The notes under the pieces were generated by a model, which saw only the letters and a list, made by a program, of their open reading frames with translations, had not been told where the DNA came from and did no database searches. The translations under genes and the position numbers were made by a program. A stretch of 64,000 nt of DNA. Source: Leucocoprinus leucothites (taxonomy: Eukaryota > Basidiomycota > Agaricomycetes > Agaricales > Agaricaceae). This document shows, piece after piece, positions 42,049 to 55,300 of the stretch. The stretch's first letter is position 1. The number at the start of each line of letters is the position of its first letter. The stretch is from NCBI GenBank assembly GCA_013368445.1, contig JAACJO010000003.1, forward strand, positions 2,480,001 to 2,544,000, written 5' to 3'.

Positions 42049-43230
42049 TCAAAAAGGGATTCTCTGAACATTCAAGACGGCGACTCGGCCGTCTTGTGCG
42101 ATTCCGTGGTTGATTCCTGTACAACGAGTAACATGAGTTGTCACACATTGACATTGGATGACACGTGTAATATCCTTACCGTCGCTCCCAGCTTCTAATA
42201 GATCCTCTCTCCATTCTACGGTTGCGTTCCAGCGCATCCCTTTCCAGCTGCTACCATGAGTAGCGCGTAATACTATCCAGTCACGACCTAGATTGTTGCA
42301 TGAGAAATTTTACATGGCGCAGAAAGGCTGTGCACGCTAACCAATATTGTAGCCGTTGGGTACGATTTGATGATGGTGTCTTGAGTCCTAAAAAAGGCTC
42401 GAATTAAATTATGGAGCGAAGAACAGGAAAGCGTTCCTTACAAGCTCCTTAGATGCACTACACATGGGTTCTGTGAGGCCGAATGCCGAAACATGGGACA
42501 ATGATAAACGTACCCTATGAACCATGCCCCGCTGTTAGCGAGAGTCCCATTTTGTTTCCATGCGCGAAAGTGGTGGCCGCCTTTACAAGAGAACCGTTGT
42601 ACCTCAGAACTCCGTTTGTGGACTAGCACGTGGACGTACCTGTCAAGCTCTCCCAACATGTGCCCAATATTGGGAAGTAAGATTGGCGAGCGAGGTATAG
42701 TTGGGTTTTGCGGCTGTCGCCATCTCCGAGGTTCGCTTCATGCAGATGGCCCATATGCAGTCCGAGGCATTCTTCAGCGTACCCTAGGGAACTTTGACAA
42801 AGTAAGAAGGCACTCGATGTGAATGAAAAAATCGATTACTTGGTGTAAAGGCGTAGTCCTTCGTCGGTGAGGACGAACGGGTCTGAACTTCCGGATATTA
42901 TGACATTAAGGGGCTCTCCGTAGCGTCTTGTGGTGAACTGGAATTTTGATTGAGTGAGAAATTTGAGTTGTGAACATTTATCCTCACGTCGAGCATCCTT
43001 CCACCGTTCAGACTGGGATCGTACCAGCCAGGGAGCTGGTTGCCTTCGTCCTCTTGCACAGACATAACCTGTGGAACATTTTGGCCCCAGAACAGCGTCC
43101 AGAACGACTTGACAAGTGGCATATCCCATGTGCCCACGACGTACTCGGGCCCGGCGACAGGACTGGAGGGCAGTGCCGAGACGCAAGAGATCCAACAGGC
43201 CAGGACGAGAAAGAGAGTATGGGGGACCAT
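42049..43230 (-). CDS. Secreted protein of a basidiomycete family of unknown function
   Basis: Eight exons: 42988-43230, 42840-42937, 42640-42791, 42514-42580, 42442-42457, 42342-42387, 42180-42287, 42049-42116; 265 residues. The signal peptide is MVPHTLFLVLACWISCVSAL. Conserved-looking blocks follow: GGRMLDFTTRRYGEPLNVII, SGSSDPFVLTDEGLRLYTNS, CLGLHMGHLHEANLGDGD, TCWESLTGGGHHFRAWKQNG, NSGAWFIGASKELDSRHHHQ, VPNGYNIGRDWIVLRATHG and GINHGIAQDGRVAVLNVQRI. I recall similar lysozyme-sized secreted hypothetical proteins in agarics and polypores, which guided the splicing, including a 16-nt exon (G-A-S-K-E-L). Function unknown. A TATATAT box lies about 49 bp upstream. It is divergent from AVL9. Confidence 0.8.
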
Positions 43231-43530
43231 GGTGGATTGTGGCGTAAAGACGAAAGGAGCCTTGTTCAGGTTCATGAGATATATAGTGGAAGGGGAGAGG
43301 ACTATCCCAAACCTGTTACATGATGGTGGGCGGGACCTCTGCACGCCTGTTGCCGTTGATCGACGGAGCTTTCCCCTTTCATCTTATCACGCTTACGTAA
43401 CCCGTCTAATCCGAAGCTGACTAAGCCGTGACTGCCTAATGAACCTGGACTGTTCACGGCGAGCAGAGCAACCAGCACCACCCAGCATCGCCACGACAAC
43501 ACTCATTTCTACTTCTAATTTTCGCAAAAA
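43231..43530. promoter_or_regulatory. Divergent promoter region, secreted gene and AVL9
   Basis: 300 bp between the two start codons. TATATAT reads on the minus strand at 43279-43285 and suits the secreted gene. The AVL9 side has no clear TATA, as expected for a housekeeping gene. Confidence 0.45.
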
Positions 43531-46500
43531 ATGACCCTTCAGCTGCCGCCGGTATCGCCAACTACGCCCTCTCTTCCCCTTCACCATCACCCTCCACACG
43601 ACGACGCTGACCCTGGCTCAGATGCAGACACGGCGTCCCAGCGGTCGATATCTCTCTCTTCTCCACCGGAATCTCGCAGACAGTCCGCCGCAACACATAG
43701 CTCGGATGATGCGCACAGGTTTCTTGCGAATCCAGGCGCCTTTTTGCGCGATAATGATAAACGCGAGTCTAACCAGTTTACGGTCGACACGGATTTCAGC
43801 TCGGAAGCGGACGATATGAGTTTATACAAGCACAGAATATCGGTTGTTGGGGAAACTCCGAATACGAGTGCTGCACCGTCGATATTCGAGGATGAACCCC
43901 TCACCGCGAGGAAGGAAAGTATTACGATACCACAGGTACCTTCACCTCCTACCACTTCTTCCTCTGTACATCCAACTACGCCAGTGCCGGCCACTGTGCC
44001 TACTCCTACTACGACAGCCACGTATCCACCAATACCAACCAACAGAGATGACACTGTTTCTGTTACTTCCCTCACGTCAACGACATCTTCACGGAAAGCA
44101 AGGCCCGAGTCTCTACTTGTCATACCGCCAAAGGGTCCCTTGGTTCTAGGAATTGCCCTGGTGGACTTTAACCATCTCGTATGTCACCACCGCCACCCGT
44201 CAAAATGTCAGCTCATGTCATGGAAAATAAACACAGGTCGGCCCTCGAATAGAATGGTCGAAAGGCCAGATTTTCGATGATGAGGAAGTAGCTAAAATAC
44301 TACCCTTCCTTGCACTTCCTGATGGTGCCCACCTAGTAAGTTGCATTACTGTGGCTTCTTGCTAATAGTGTACCTGACGTCCATACTTACATCAAAGAGC
44401 TCCGAAGACTATTCTTATTTCCATCTTGTCCCTCCTGGTCCGAGTACTACCACTATTTTTGGCATCTCGCAAGTCGTTGGTTCCTTGCGGCTGATTGGTA
44501 TCACCACTCACGCAGCCATTTGTGCAGATGTAACCAGCAGATAGCTGCGAAATCGCTTTTGGTCAAGGATGCGGATGTTACCCGGTCGACGGTGCAGAAA
44601 GCAGTGGTTGTGCTGGCGTCCAAGCCTGTCTTCGGTCCCATTCGGTATGGTCTAGTTTCCCATGTCAAAAGTTCTCATCGCTAAACTTCATCGTAGAGAT
44701 AAGCTTCGTGTCGTGACGACAGCGTTGTTCCAGCAAAGGTAATGGTCGTTTGAAACGATCTTAGTGCCGTTTTTCATTGGACGTTCCGCAGGGACTTTTC
44801 AGATACCAGTATTCTGGACGACTTTGCCGTTAACCTTGAGCCGAGTTTGAGGGGTCAATTGACGGAGAGCGGGCTTTACATGGGCAAGTTGATTTTTCAC
44901 TATCCTAAGCTACTCGGAACTTAAATGTGGTTTGTAGGCACGAGCTTGTGGGTACCCTTTCAACTATCCTTAGGAATTTACCGTTATCACCTTTAACGAT
45001 GTTCGACCAGACGCGAGTTCGTTCATACCTTCCGACATCGGACACTCATCCTCGTCAAGGCACTAATGTTACAGAAGCGGGTTAGTTAATACTCTGGCAA
45101 CTTATCCCATTCAAGCTTAACCCATTCGCGTGCCAGATCATGTTCTTTGGCCACCCCGTTGAGCGGCTGTGCACATATCAATACTCTCTGATTTCACTCC
45201 TTCCCGGTATGTCCTCTCATTCTCTCCTTCACATGCTTCTGCTCATCGGAATCCTTATATAGGTTTACTGCAGACTCTGGAAGACTGCGGTTCGCCACCA
45301 CTTGCCAATCGTGCCCCGACACTATCACGACCTAATTCTTTGAAGACATCAGATCACAGGAGTATGATGGCTTTCATGGGTTTGCCGCTGGACGTTTTCG
45401 GAAAGGTAAGCCCCTTGATAGCTTCTCTGATTACTTTGACCCTTAGCGCGGAGTCTGGAACAGGATGCTTTTTTCCAGCCGTATCTTCCTTTACAACAAC
45501 TAGATATGATCAAGGATACACCTAGCTGGCTATGTGGGAGTACCAACTCGATTGTGACACAGCAGAAAGATATTGACCTGCTCGTTGATGTACGCGTTCG
45601 ATACTCCTGACGAGACCTGGACGTTGAGCTAACGCCATGTTTTGTTTGTTATCATGGCAGACTGAAGCAGGGACGGTTGAATTCCGTGACCCTAAATTAG
45701 AACGTTCAGCAGGGCTGACGGCCGCGGATCGGAAGTGGATGGATGATATCGTGCATGATGTGAACGAGAGCTGGGATGATACCGACCCGACAAAAACCTC
45801 AACGTTACAGTGAGTCTTCGTCTGTGGATCTGAGGCAGTTCACTGAGGATGGTTTGGTAGGTTCAAGGGAAGTGACGACTACCTGAGGACGAAGGTACGT
45901 CACTCAGAATAACTTGGGAGAGCAGATACTGACTTTGAGCCTTTAGTTCGAGGAATACATTTCTGCAGCGCTGTCGTGTGTCAAGTATCGTGATTTTGTT
46001 ATGAAGGGTGAAGGGAGTGGCGTGCTGATAACCGGTGGAACTGGTACGTCTTCCTTCGTTGGCACACCCTCGTAGTGCTAAACCCGGTGTAAGGTGGCGA
46101 TGTTGCGAACGCCGATGACTTCAATCCCCTATGGATATCCGAATTCAAAAATACCAATGCTTATGCTGTCTGGAACCGCATAACAGACCCTCTAATTTTT
46201 GATATAATTGAACCTAGGTACATCCCTCCGCTCTCTCCCACACAAAACCATATCTCACACCGCATATATAGACACCCATGCACTGAAAAACCCTCCGTTG
46301 TCGCAGACCTCGGTCTACGTCTACAAGAGGGCATCCAAGAACTCAAACTCGAACAACAGCTAGCACCAGCTCGAGAAGCCGTTGCACGGACATTGGCAAA
46401 TGGCTCGACGAGCTTTTTCAAAGCTGTAGAGGGTGTAAGAGAACGGTGGGCCCAGCAGAGACAGCCTGGTACCCAGGGAACCTCGTCTTCGTCAGCCTCA

Positions 46501-47157
46501 GTCGTGTCCGATACATCAGGGCTAAGCACGCCTGTCGAAGTGTCAAAGTCGGAAGTGGATGGGCCCAAAATGGAGTCACCAAACCCCGCATTGAGACCGT
46601 TCTCGTTATTGTCATCGTTCGCTGGTGCTGCGAATGTAACAGGTGGACAGGAACATGCGAGAAGATCATCAGCAGCGAGTGCGACTGCGCCTGTGAATGG
46701 TTCGGCGACTTCCCCAGCACCAGCTACCGCCGCCGCTGCTGCCTCATCTTGGGGTTCGGGGATTGGGTCTTTCTTCTCGTCGAGGTTAGCGAGAGCAAGG
46801 TCGAGTGATCCATCGGTTGCTCCGTTGCAGCAGATACCATCAACGCCGCCGCTTGTGGAGAAACCTTTACCCTCAGTGACACCTGTCGAATCGTCGCTAC
46901 CGCCATTACCTCTGGCTATTTCGGTGACATCGACACCTGTTACTTCGAAATATGCGACCACGCCTATGTCTACGGTAACAAAGACGAACTCGACGCTGAG
47001 CGAACCAGAGGGTCTAGCGCTACCGGAGCCTGTGGACCTGGATTTGAAGAAGCCGTTGGAGTTGGGGCCGAGGGGGGTGAAGGTGAAGAAGGACCCGAAT
47101 GTTCATGTACACATGGATGAGGATGAGGGACAGGCGTACGCGGGTGTCGCTCTGTAG
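43531..47157 (+). CDS. AVL9: Late secretory pathway protein AVL9 (DENN-type)
   Basis: Acts in exocytic vesicle traffic from the late Golgi. Sixteen exons: 43531-44178, 44237-44335, 44398-44468, 44528-44644, 44697-44738, 44792-44883, 44938-44947, 45011-45080, 45137-45206, 45263-45405, 45464-45589, 45661-45809, 45861-45894, 45947-46043, 46094-46217, 46272-47157; 925 residues. A Ser/Thr/Pro-rich tail precedes the Avl9 domain: LGIALVDFNHLVGPRIEWSK, DDEEVAKILPFLALPDGAHL, SEDYSYFHLVPPG, LLVKDADVTRSTVQKAVVVL, FSDTSILDDFAVNLEPSLRG, RHRTLILVKALMLQKR, FFGHPVERLCTYQYSLISLL, WLCGSTNSIVTQQKDIDLLV and ADRKWMDDIVHDVNESWDDT. The C-terminus is low-complexity. Exon 7 is 10 nt. The introns at 44469-44527 and 44884-44937 begin GCAAGT (GC-AG). 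These joins are forced by the conserved frame. Confidence 0.93.
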
Positions 47158-48705
47158 CACAGGATGCAGCTTGCATGGGCTGCTGTCCTGTTCCCTGGTG
47201 TGGAAAGAAATGATGGTCTGAGATATATTTACTTGCGAAATAATTGTATGGATGGAATCAACTATGCGCCCGGCGTTTGAAGCTTGAAGACGATTAATGG
47301 TAGATATGAAATACAAATAATGCAAGTATAATAATAACCGTGGAACGGACCTCACGTTGAGTAGGCAGTTCTGGACTTTAGGAACATCATCCTACTAACA
47401 ATTTACACGTCCCATGTCAACGCTGTTGGAATAACTGGGAACGAGATAAAGGTAGCCATGCGGCGGCCGCTCTGATCGAGATATTCCTATGTAGAAATTG
47501 AGAGGGATTATATTAAGTGATCGACTTATGGCGCTGTCCCGGGCGAGTAGAAAGTAGAAACCGCCGACTCAAATTTTCCGAGTCGACGCCAAGCCAAGTT
47601 GCAGCGATATAAGATCAAATGACCATGAATGACAAATTTTGGATCGACGTTCATCGGTGCGTGGAGCACGGACGTCCCTGTTAACCCTTGCAGCTCAGAA
47701 TTTGGCGCTTGTTCAACGGCGCCGATGACCTCTGTAAATCATCATATGTATTACGCGGAAATGCCAAGACTGATTAAGAAATCCAAGACGGATCTGTGGT
47801 CGAGTGGCCAGAGAAAGTAGGTATTTTGACTGGGGCGCGTTGCTAGCACCCGTAAACTATTATTTGGGCTTCATTTGGAGTGGCACCGAGGAAGATGTCA
47901 CCGTTTCGAGGAGTCCTGCCCAATTGACAACGAAATCCGACCTACGCAAAAAGTTGCAATGGCCCTGTAGACTAGACTGGTACTTAATGTGATGGGTACA
48001 GACGGCCGCCTGATTTACGGTGTCGGCTCCGCAGGGTGCTGGCGGTCAGTCGGAGCTAATCGAGGGTTCCAGCGGAGCATCTGATGTCACCGTCAACTCA
48101 ACGTGCGACAAGTGTAAAATGCCAACAAGCGTACAGAGAATAAGCGGATATATGGACGGTTTATCATCTGACTGTCCATGCTATCCTTGCCTGGAATACT
48201 TTTGGGCAGTGGAGACAGTCTTGCAGTATGTGTGTTCCTGGTGAATTTAAAGTTTAAATTTAGCAGCCCTCAGGCTCGATATCTGCCGTAGTGCCTAGAA
48301 ACTAGTTACGCACTGGGCCCAGATCTGTCACTTCCTCTTTACAGGTGTATACTTTCTCGAAGGGAGATACATTGTTGTGTATCGAGTGATTCTCCTAGAT
48401 TGACAAGCCTGGCTAAATGTTCTATAGAATTGCAACGAGCAAGTAGCTGACGGGTGGTCTCTCGCTGGAACTTAGAGTGCGCAGCAGACGAGGGGTCTTT
48501 TGTCAGAAGCTGGGAACTTTGTACACGGATAACGGCTCTACTCACTATATCACCTGGGACAATATGCCGTACATGATATGACAAGGTGAGCTAGCTTTAG
48601 CGTCCAATTTAAGGTTCATCTATACATAACCGAGAACCAAGCGATAAATATCCCCAAGCTAGGCTGCGGTTGGAGGAAACATTCTTCCCTTTGCTCTTAT
48701 CTCGA
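47158..48705. other. Intergenic
   Basis: 1.55 kb. No ORF above 82 residues and no recognisable motif or RNA gene. Confidence 0.5.
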
Positions 48706-50199
48706 ATGCAGGATATCTCATCGTCATATGGTGTGTTGCTGATAGGAGGTGAAGAATATCGTCTCTCCTGCCCTGATATGTTTTGATCATCATCTTTTCA
48801 GTCCTGTTCGCGACATTGTCAGTAGAGTCTTGCTCACCGGAGGACTGTCGCTTAAGATATTCAAAGTTTTCAAGGTGTCCTTACTGTACAAGCATATCAA
48901 TATTATGAAGATTTCCCTGAGGACCCCCGAACAACCAAAATTTTCGTCGCCGTGCTATGGTCTGTGTAGACTCTGGATTGTCAATGAAAAGAGTGCTGAC
49001 AGCATTCTGAACAGGGCACTAGACTTCATCCACCTTGTCCTCGTTTCCTACACGATATATTACTACCTGGTTGTCAACTGGGGTGATGAGCAAGACACAT
49101 GGTTACTGATATTACCGTTCCGTCTCCATTTGTTCCCCATCGCTTTCCTGAGTTTCTTTTCTCAGATGTTCTTCTTATACCGGTAAATACTTCTTTGTCC
49201 CGCGTGCCCAAACATTGATAACACCTCTCTCTCAGGATATGGGTTTTGAGCGAAAGAAATGTCTTGCTTGTGGGGCCAGTTTTTATATGCACCCTGGGCT
49301 CTTTCGGCATCGTTTGTGCTATGGCAACGACATTTGCAATTAATGTGAACTTTCCGCAAGGTCTAATTTTAGTGATTAGTGTTGGCGCAACCAGTAAGTA
49401 AACTTGTTTCATTCTGGTATGTGGCGTACAGGTACCATAATCTTCGGATTTGAAGCCGACGTCTTGATCGCTGCTCTCCTGTGCTATTATGTGCGAAAAC
49501 GAAGTGAAGGAACTCGCGGCATGAGGTAAGAAGACTCATGCCAATGGCATTTCACATTCTGGCTAATCGTTTGATGTCTATAGAGTAACAAGCACGCTTG
49601 TCACATTAATCATTCGCTACACGATAGCTACCAGTGCCCTTACAAGGTATACTAGTTAACTCTTCTTGCCGACACGATATTTAGCTTCCGAGCAAGTCTT
49701 CTCAATCTAGCATGCCTATTTGCGGTGCGCACTCTTCAATCATCGTTTATCGGAACAATCTCATTGGTGGCTAGTATCTTATTGATCCCGGCGCCTACAT
49801 TATTATGGTGAGCAGCCTCTCGTGCTCTGCGATACTAGCTGAGATGATTCTGCATGCTCAGGCCCTAAATCTCTCCTCCGGGCGAACGTATGCCAACGCT
49901 GTCCTCACGAAGTCAGTTGCTGCCCAGATTCTGAGACACACATCCCTGGCTCAACAATTTTTAGTTTGAATGCGCGCCGTAAATTCCGAAAAATGCTGGA
50001 GAGCATGGAACCATCTTTTGCAATCCCAATGGAGTCAAGCGGAACCTTACGCGCCGTGCAAGAAGTACCGAGCCTCAATACAAGCATACATGAGCAATCA
50101 TGTACCCGTAGGACTGCGTCTCAATTTCCAGACAGAGGAACCAAAGTACGCCCCTCCCCCAGGCCTAGTAGAGACTTGCTCTCTCTGATCTATTTTTAG
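48706..50199 (+). CDS. DUF6534-family seven-helix membrane protein
   Basis: Eleven exons: 48706-48748, 48802-48817, 48867-48959, 49015-49182, 49236-49393, 49432-49525, 49584-49646, 49685-49724, 49775-49807, 49862-49911, 49965-50199; 330 residues. Typical family sequence: SSSYGVLLIGVLFATFFQGV, LTVQAYQYYEDFPEDPRTTK, ALDFIHLVLVSYTIYYYLVV, FPIAFLSFFSQMFFLYRIWV, LLVGPVFICTLGSFGIVCAM, TIIFGFEADVLIAALLCYYV, and the signature end ALNLSSGRTYANAVLTNLNA RR. The family is very large in Agaricomycetes and has no established function; its topology recalls a GPCR. The tail after the last helix is Ser/Pro-rich. Exons 2 (16 nt) and 9 (33 nt) are short, but all joins keep the frame. Confidence 0.87.
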
Positions 50200-52318
50200 T
50201 TGGACTCATTTGTTCGGGTTTCGCTCAACATTAATCCACCACGTTCACGCCATTCACTTCCATAGCTACCAAAATGCATAATCTCGTAGGTTTACCTTCC
50301 ATTTCTATATACCCTGGGATTATTCATCGGTTTAACTAATCAGTGAAGCACACATGCTAGGGTGGCCCGAATCAAATGTCACCTTCAGGCTGGACTCGGA
50401 GCCAGCGGGTTTGAACTGCGGGGGAATGGGTTGTCCTGGAGTCCGTAGAAGGTGGAAACGGATATGTACTGTAGTGAGGAGGGAAGATTGCCAGATTTGA
50501 GACCCACGTCTTCAATCTTCATTAATGTCGGTACTATGAGTGGTCAAGCACTAGGCGCAGCCAGTTCATATAGTCGTTTTTGGCTCCCAAAATAGGCTTT
50601 ACCTTTGAATTTCACCAAGAAATTATTAATGTGTCGTATCCAAGATAGCCCCACAGAATTGTTGATTACAAAATACTGGTGCAAAACTGGGCGGGCCCAG
50701 AGTACTTATATAAAGTCTCCCTGAGAGCCAATTCAAGTGCTCGAATTTGATTCAGTAAATACGCCACACATTGATTACACGATTATTTCCCCCTTGATTC
50801 AGAAGTACGTAGCAATTGATCTCAGTGATAGAATAAAAGAATTCCAGTGGGCCAATCTTTACGGAAGAAACGGCTTGCCACTTTGATACGACTTTCAGAC
50901 CACAATTCCTGAGTCACAATAAGACGGCTGACCAGGTGAAGGCTGCTTGTTACCCCTCTTGAATGCATGCTTAATTTCGACATAACTTGAGCAGAGCCGA
51001 CACAAGTGATGTATAATCTCTCTGATAAAGCCGTGATTTCTAAGTGTCAGTCAGGTCAGAGAGAGGGTCGAACGTCTCTGAGAGGATCGAAGAATGCTGG
51101 TTGGGTCAATCTGGAAAGCTCTTTCTGTATATTGAGAGATGGAAGGGCTACATCTGGCGAATCGAACAGGGATGAAAGCCTCAGAATGATGAGCATCATG
51201 CATTTTCGGGTTGGAGATAAAGCCAGTAGCATGCTTGGAATATCAGTATTTACAAAATGATTTGAACGCCTCAACCATATCATTCAATACTATAGGCAGG
51301 GTGTCCATCTCTCCAGCACGAGAGTTTATGTCAGCTTCAAGGGGACGAGGGAAAATGCTTAGCTCAGATTCGGAGGATGTCTTTGGAGGATAGGCGGTGG
51401 AGCTACAGAGAATTGAACAGGACATTGCCTATTGGGTTAGACCGCTCGGAACTGCGTAGATTATAGAAACTTACATTGAAGAGGTGGGTCTGGAATCTGA
51501 AAACACACACCGGGCCAACGACACGATTTGTCGTGCGTCAAATTGATACCAGATTGAGTTCACAAAGGGCAAGGGGGTCAATTTGACATGCTTTTCCTTT
51601 TTATACATCAGTGTGCTATCAGTGTGACCAAAGACAAATTGTCTTGTCGGGGCAGTGCACAGCTTCCGTCATAAGAACAATAGTTTTTGTTCTTGATCGC
51701 TGAGTCCATCACTGAGACAGGGACCTCAGGATGCATTATTTGAACAATCTTCCAAGCGGCGAAAACAGGTAATCTTTGGACACAGTGAGCTGGACTTCAG
51801 CGAACAAGTCAGCGTTTGGTTCGTTGAAAGTAATCAACAATAGAGCTTCAAAACGACGAGGAAACCGTGGACTAAATGGGGAAGCGCATGTCTCTATTTC
51901 AAGATAACATGCCAGTCGCTTGGCGAGACTACGGGAGACTAATGGGATTAGGACAACATGCAGCTATCGAACAATATGCTGTGAATCGGTCTATTTTTTC
52001 TGAAACATATACACGCATGCTCACACTAGGGCTTTAGTTTTCTTTGATGTTATCGGTGGTTCTACAGGGTTGAGATCTTGAGAAGTCCCGAGGATTCGGG
52101 TAAGAAGGTCAGTGTATTGATTGAGTCAATATGCCAACCATCAGCCAATCACTCCTTGCTAAACGCTATGTTTAAATTTGATGATGGCAACTCCGACGAT
52201 GTCCATTTGTTAGCCTCGAGCATAGCGACTCCGAGTCACAGCTCACCCCTGTACGCGAAGTTCCTGGGGCACTCTTCCTACCTTTTCTACCCTAATGTAC
52301 TACTTTCTTCGCAGCTGA
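50200..52318. other. Long intergenic stretch
   Basis: 2.1 kb with only ORFs below 105 residues and no motif. The ORF 52078-52392 overlaps the start of the next gene in another frame and is not supported. Confidence 0.5.
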
Positions 52319-55300
52319 ATGCAGGCAATGGCTGTGAAGAAATTCTACTCGAATCCAGTTTTCCTTCGTATCACTGCCTTTTTGGCCGCTGAGATCATCT
52401 TCCTCTCCCTGGCATTGGCATGTGCCCACTCTCCCTTACCCATCAAGCTCATCTCTACATCCCCTGAAGTCCGTGGTGCTTTCAGTGTTGTCTTCGTTGC
52501 TTGGCAGTTCATCGCTGCCCTCCTTGTCACTGACCTGCTCTTGCGCATTTTCAGCGAGGAATGGAGTTTTTACCTTACCCGACACCCCTTTTATTCCGGC
52601 TGTGATGCCGTGTCCACTCTCACAGCAAACATTTTTTTTCACATTCGACATGCAGTCACTCATTCAACAAGCTTGGCTTACAAGGCAGCATTTGCTGCGC
52701 TCGCTGTTATCACGATCCTCAGGACTATGGCTCCTGCATCAATTACTACCGCCGTCTTCCCCGTGTCATATTCGGAGGTTATCTCGCTCGCAAAATACAA
52801 TGCAACTACTTTTGACCCGACCGACCACAATGACCCCGTCATGGCCTCAATCCAACGTGCCGAGGTGATTACGCGGGTCGAGCAAGAAATGGGGGCAGAC
52901 GTTGGTTGGAAAGTGGCAGATAATGCCTTGGTTGGAAGGCAGGAGAAAGAGGTGCTAGCTCCCAATGTGACTACGATATATCCTAGCGATGTCGTGATGT
53001 TCGACTATCGGTGCACTTGGGCTGCTCCTCAGGTCCAGCAAGGTGGCAATGGCATCATATTTTCAGACAACGGGACGCAGTGGAGGGCTTGGAATGCACG
53101 AAATGCCAGTGATATAACCATTGGTACGTTCACGTTCCATATAGAAAATGTGCTGAATCATTGATTATACGTAGGTATCTATCCATTATACAATGTCTCT
53201 GGACATTTTACCGGACAATCAGCTTATCTCTTTGTGGGGTGTAATGGCACTAACGAGAGGGTCCCCTGCCTCCTTGAAATGGTCGCTCTTCCCTCGACCA
53301 TGGTTCCTACTCCGCCTCAACCGCGTGTTACTATTGTCGCTCCGCCCAATCTCTTCATAAGCCTTCTCACCTGTGACCCCAACTACAATCTCACGACGTC
53401 CCATGTTATCGCGTCCGGGTCTACCCTCTCCGTCAATTCTTCTGAACACCTACCACCTCAGAACAATCTTCCAGGAGCAACAGCCGAACTCATCCTTTCT
53501 TCGGCGTTGCTCAGCGTCCTTAGTCCCCTTTCGCCAGGCCCAGGTATGCCCACTCTTCTGAGCACAACCGCTGCTCGAGTCTTTCTTGACGTCCATGGCC
53601 AGGATATCAACTCATGGATAGGACGGATGAACTTCACAGCCGACATTCTTGACTTGAATGCCATCCAACAAAATATGAATACTGTCATGGTTTCTGCATC
53701 CAAAGCGTTCTTGATCAAGCCCTCCGGGCAGATGGGTGAAAGTTTCACTGGTTTTGAGACAGTGAAAGTCCCAGCAATCATCAAGAAACCTGCCATACTG
53801 CTTGTTGGTAGCAAATCCTTCATTTTCTCCACGATCGGCCTCATTTCCCTCATCATCTTCTGTGGTTGCCTTATCTTCCTTGACACACGAACCCAAGACC
53901 GCCTTCCCCTAGACCTCCATACAATTCTCATTATCCTCAAGCACGGTTCAATTTCGGGATCCGTGGTGCCCGGAGATTTACGAAAATCTATACAGGAAAA
54001 GCCTCTTCCGCTCATCATGGAACCATATGCACCTCTTGCACTCAACGATGATGATTCGGAAGCCGAAGAGCAGCATGAGAATCGGATACAGTGGTATTGG
54101 CCTCGGAGGTACATCTTTGCGCGGGTCATTACGTTCCTAGTCCTCCAGCTGGGTTTTTACGGTTTCGCCATTGCAGGTCATGTTCGGCCCTATAACATTA
54201 CGCGCGCGTCACCCATACCTCTCGCAAATTATTTTGCAGAGCTGAAGGGTGCATTCATCATCGTATTCACCGCCTGGCATACACTTTCTATCGCCTTCCT
54301 CAGCGACGTCATCTTGACTGTCTTTAGCCTTGAATGGGTAGTGCAAGCCGAGAAAAAATGCGTGCTGGAGCCAGGACAGACGGATCGGGTGTCAAGCCCA
54401 GCTTCTGGTATCTTCGATCGTGTCAAGTACGCTTTCACAAAAGGCCAGGGGGCTAGCGGCATGTTCCGTTACGCTCTCGGTTCTTCCATTGTCTTGATGT
54501 TGCTCGCTGCAACTGGCCCTGGTTGCTTCACCCTTTCCACAACGGCGGTTGTAAATCAAAATATCAACCTCCTTGGAGGTAAAGCAGATGCAGGCTCGTT
54601 CCTGGCAATGTCATTGGGACCTGGTCCGCTGATCGAACAGCAAGCAACTCTTCTGAAGAGGATTGCTGACATTACTCAGCTGGAGCAACTCGAAGGGTTC
54701 ACATGGGGGTATGAGACGCCCCCGAACGTTTTCGTATCATGGCCCTACGATATTAATGGGAAACTGATCCACCAACAAGCAGCTGTCAAATATCAGAGCA
54801 CCGTTCGGGCCATTAGTTTCAAGGTCAATTGTCGTTGGGAAACGCCTTTGGCGAGTGATCTAGTCCTTCAGAACAGTATTGCGAAACCAATCACTTCAGG
54901 TAAGTCCTATGACTGCTTCATGGAAGACATGTTTGATTTAGCTCACTCTCGTGCTCGCAGGTGTTGCGCCGGTCAGCTTCCGGAACATCACGCGAACTGC
55001 TTATGGACATTTCGGACTCTTGGTAGTCGGATGTGCAAACAACAGTACTGGTCAGACTGACTGTGCACTCGACATGACGGGGGTGCAAGGTGCTCAGACG
55101 GATAACAACGAAGCTTGGCATGGAGCCGCGGCGCTCCTGGCTTGCGATCCGAGTAAACACAACTTCAACGCTTTGCCAAAACAGCTTTATCTAGCTTGGA
55201 ACATTGATTGCGCTCAGCTAAGCCTCACTGACAGTCGCATTAATGCCAAAATTCAGCCTTGTGGCACCAGTGGGATATACAATGTTCCCAACGAACCTGG

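Noticed and set aside
46161..46961. 266-codon minus-strand ORF
   Set aside because: Antisense to the low-complexity last exon of AVL9; no domain.
52078..52392. Possible upstream exon of the two-unit membrane protein
   Set aside because: It overlaps the real start in another frame and adds only hydrophilic sequence. The CGCAG just before the chosen ATG could be an acceptor, but no convincing upstream coding exon was found.
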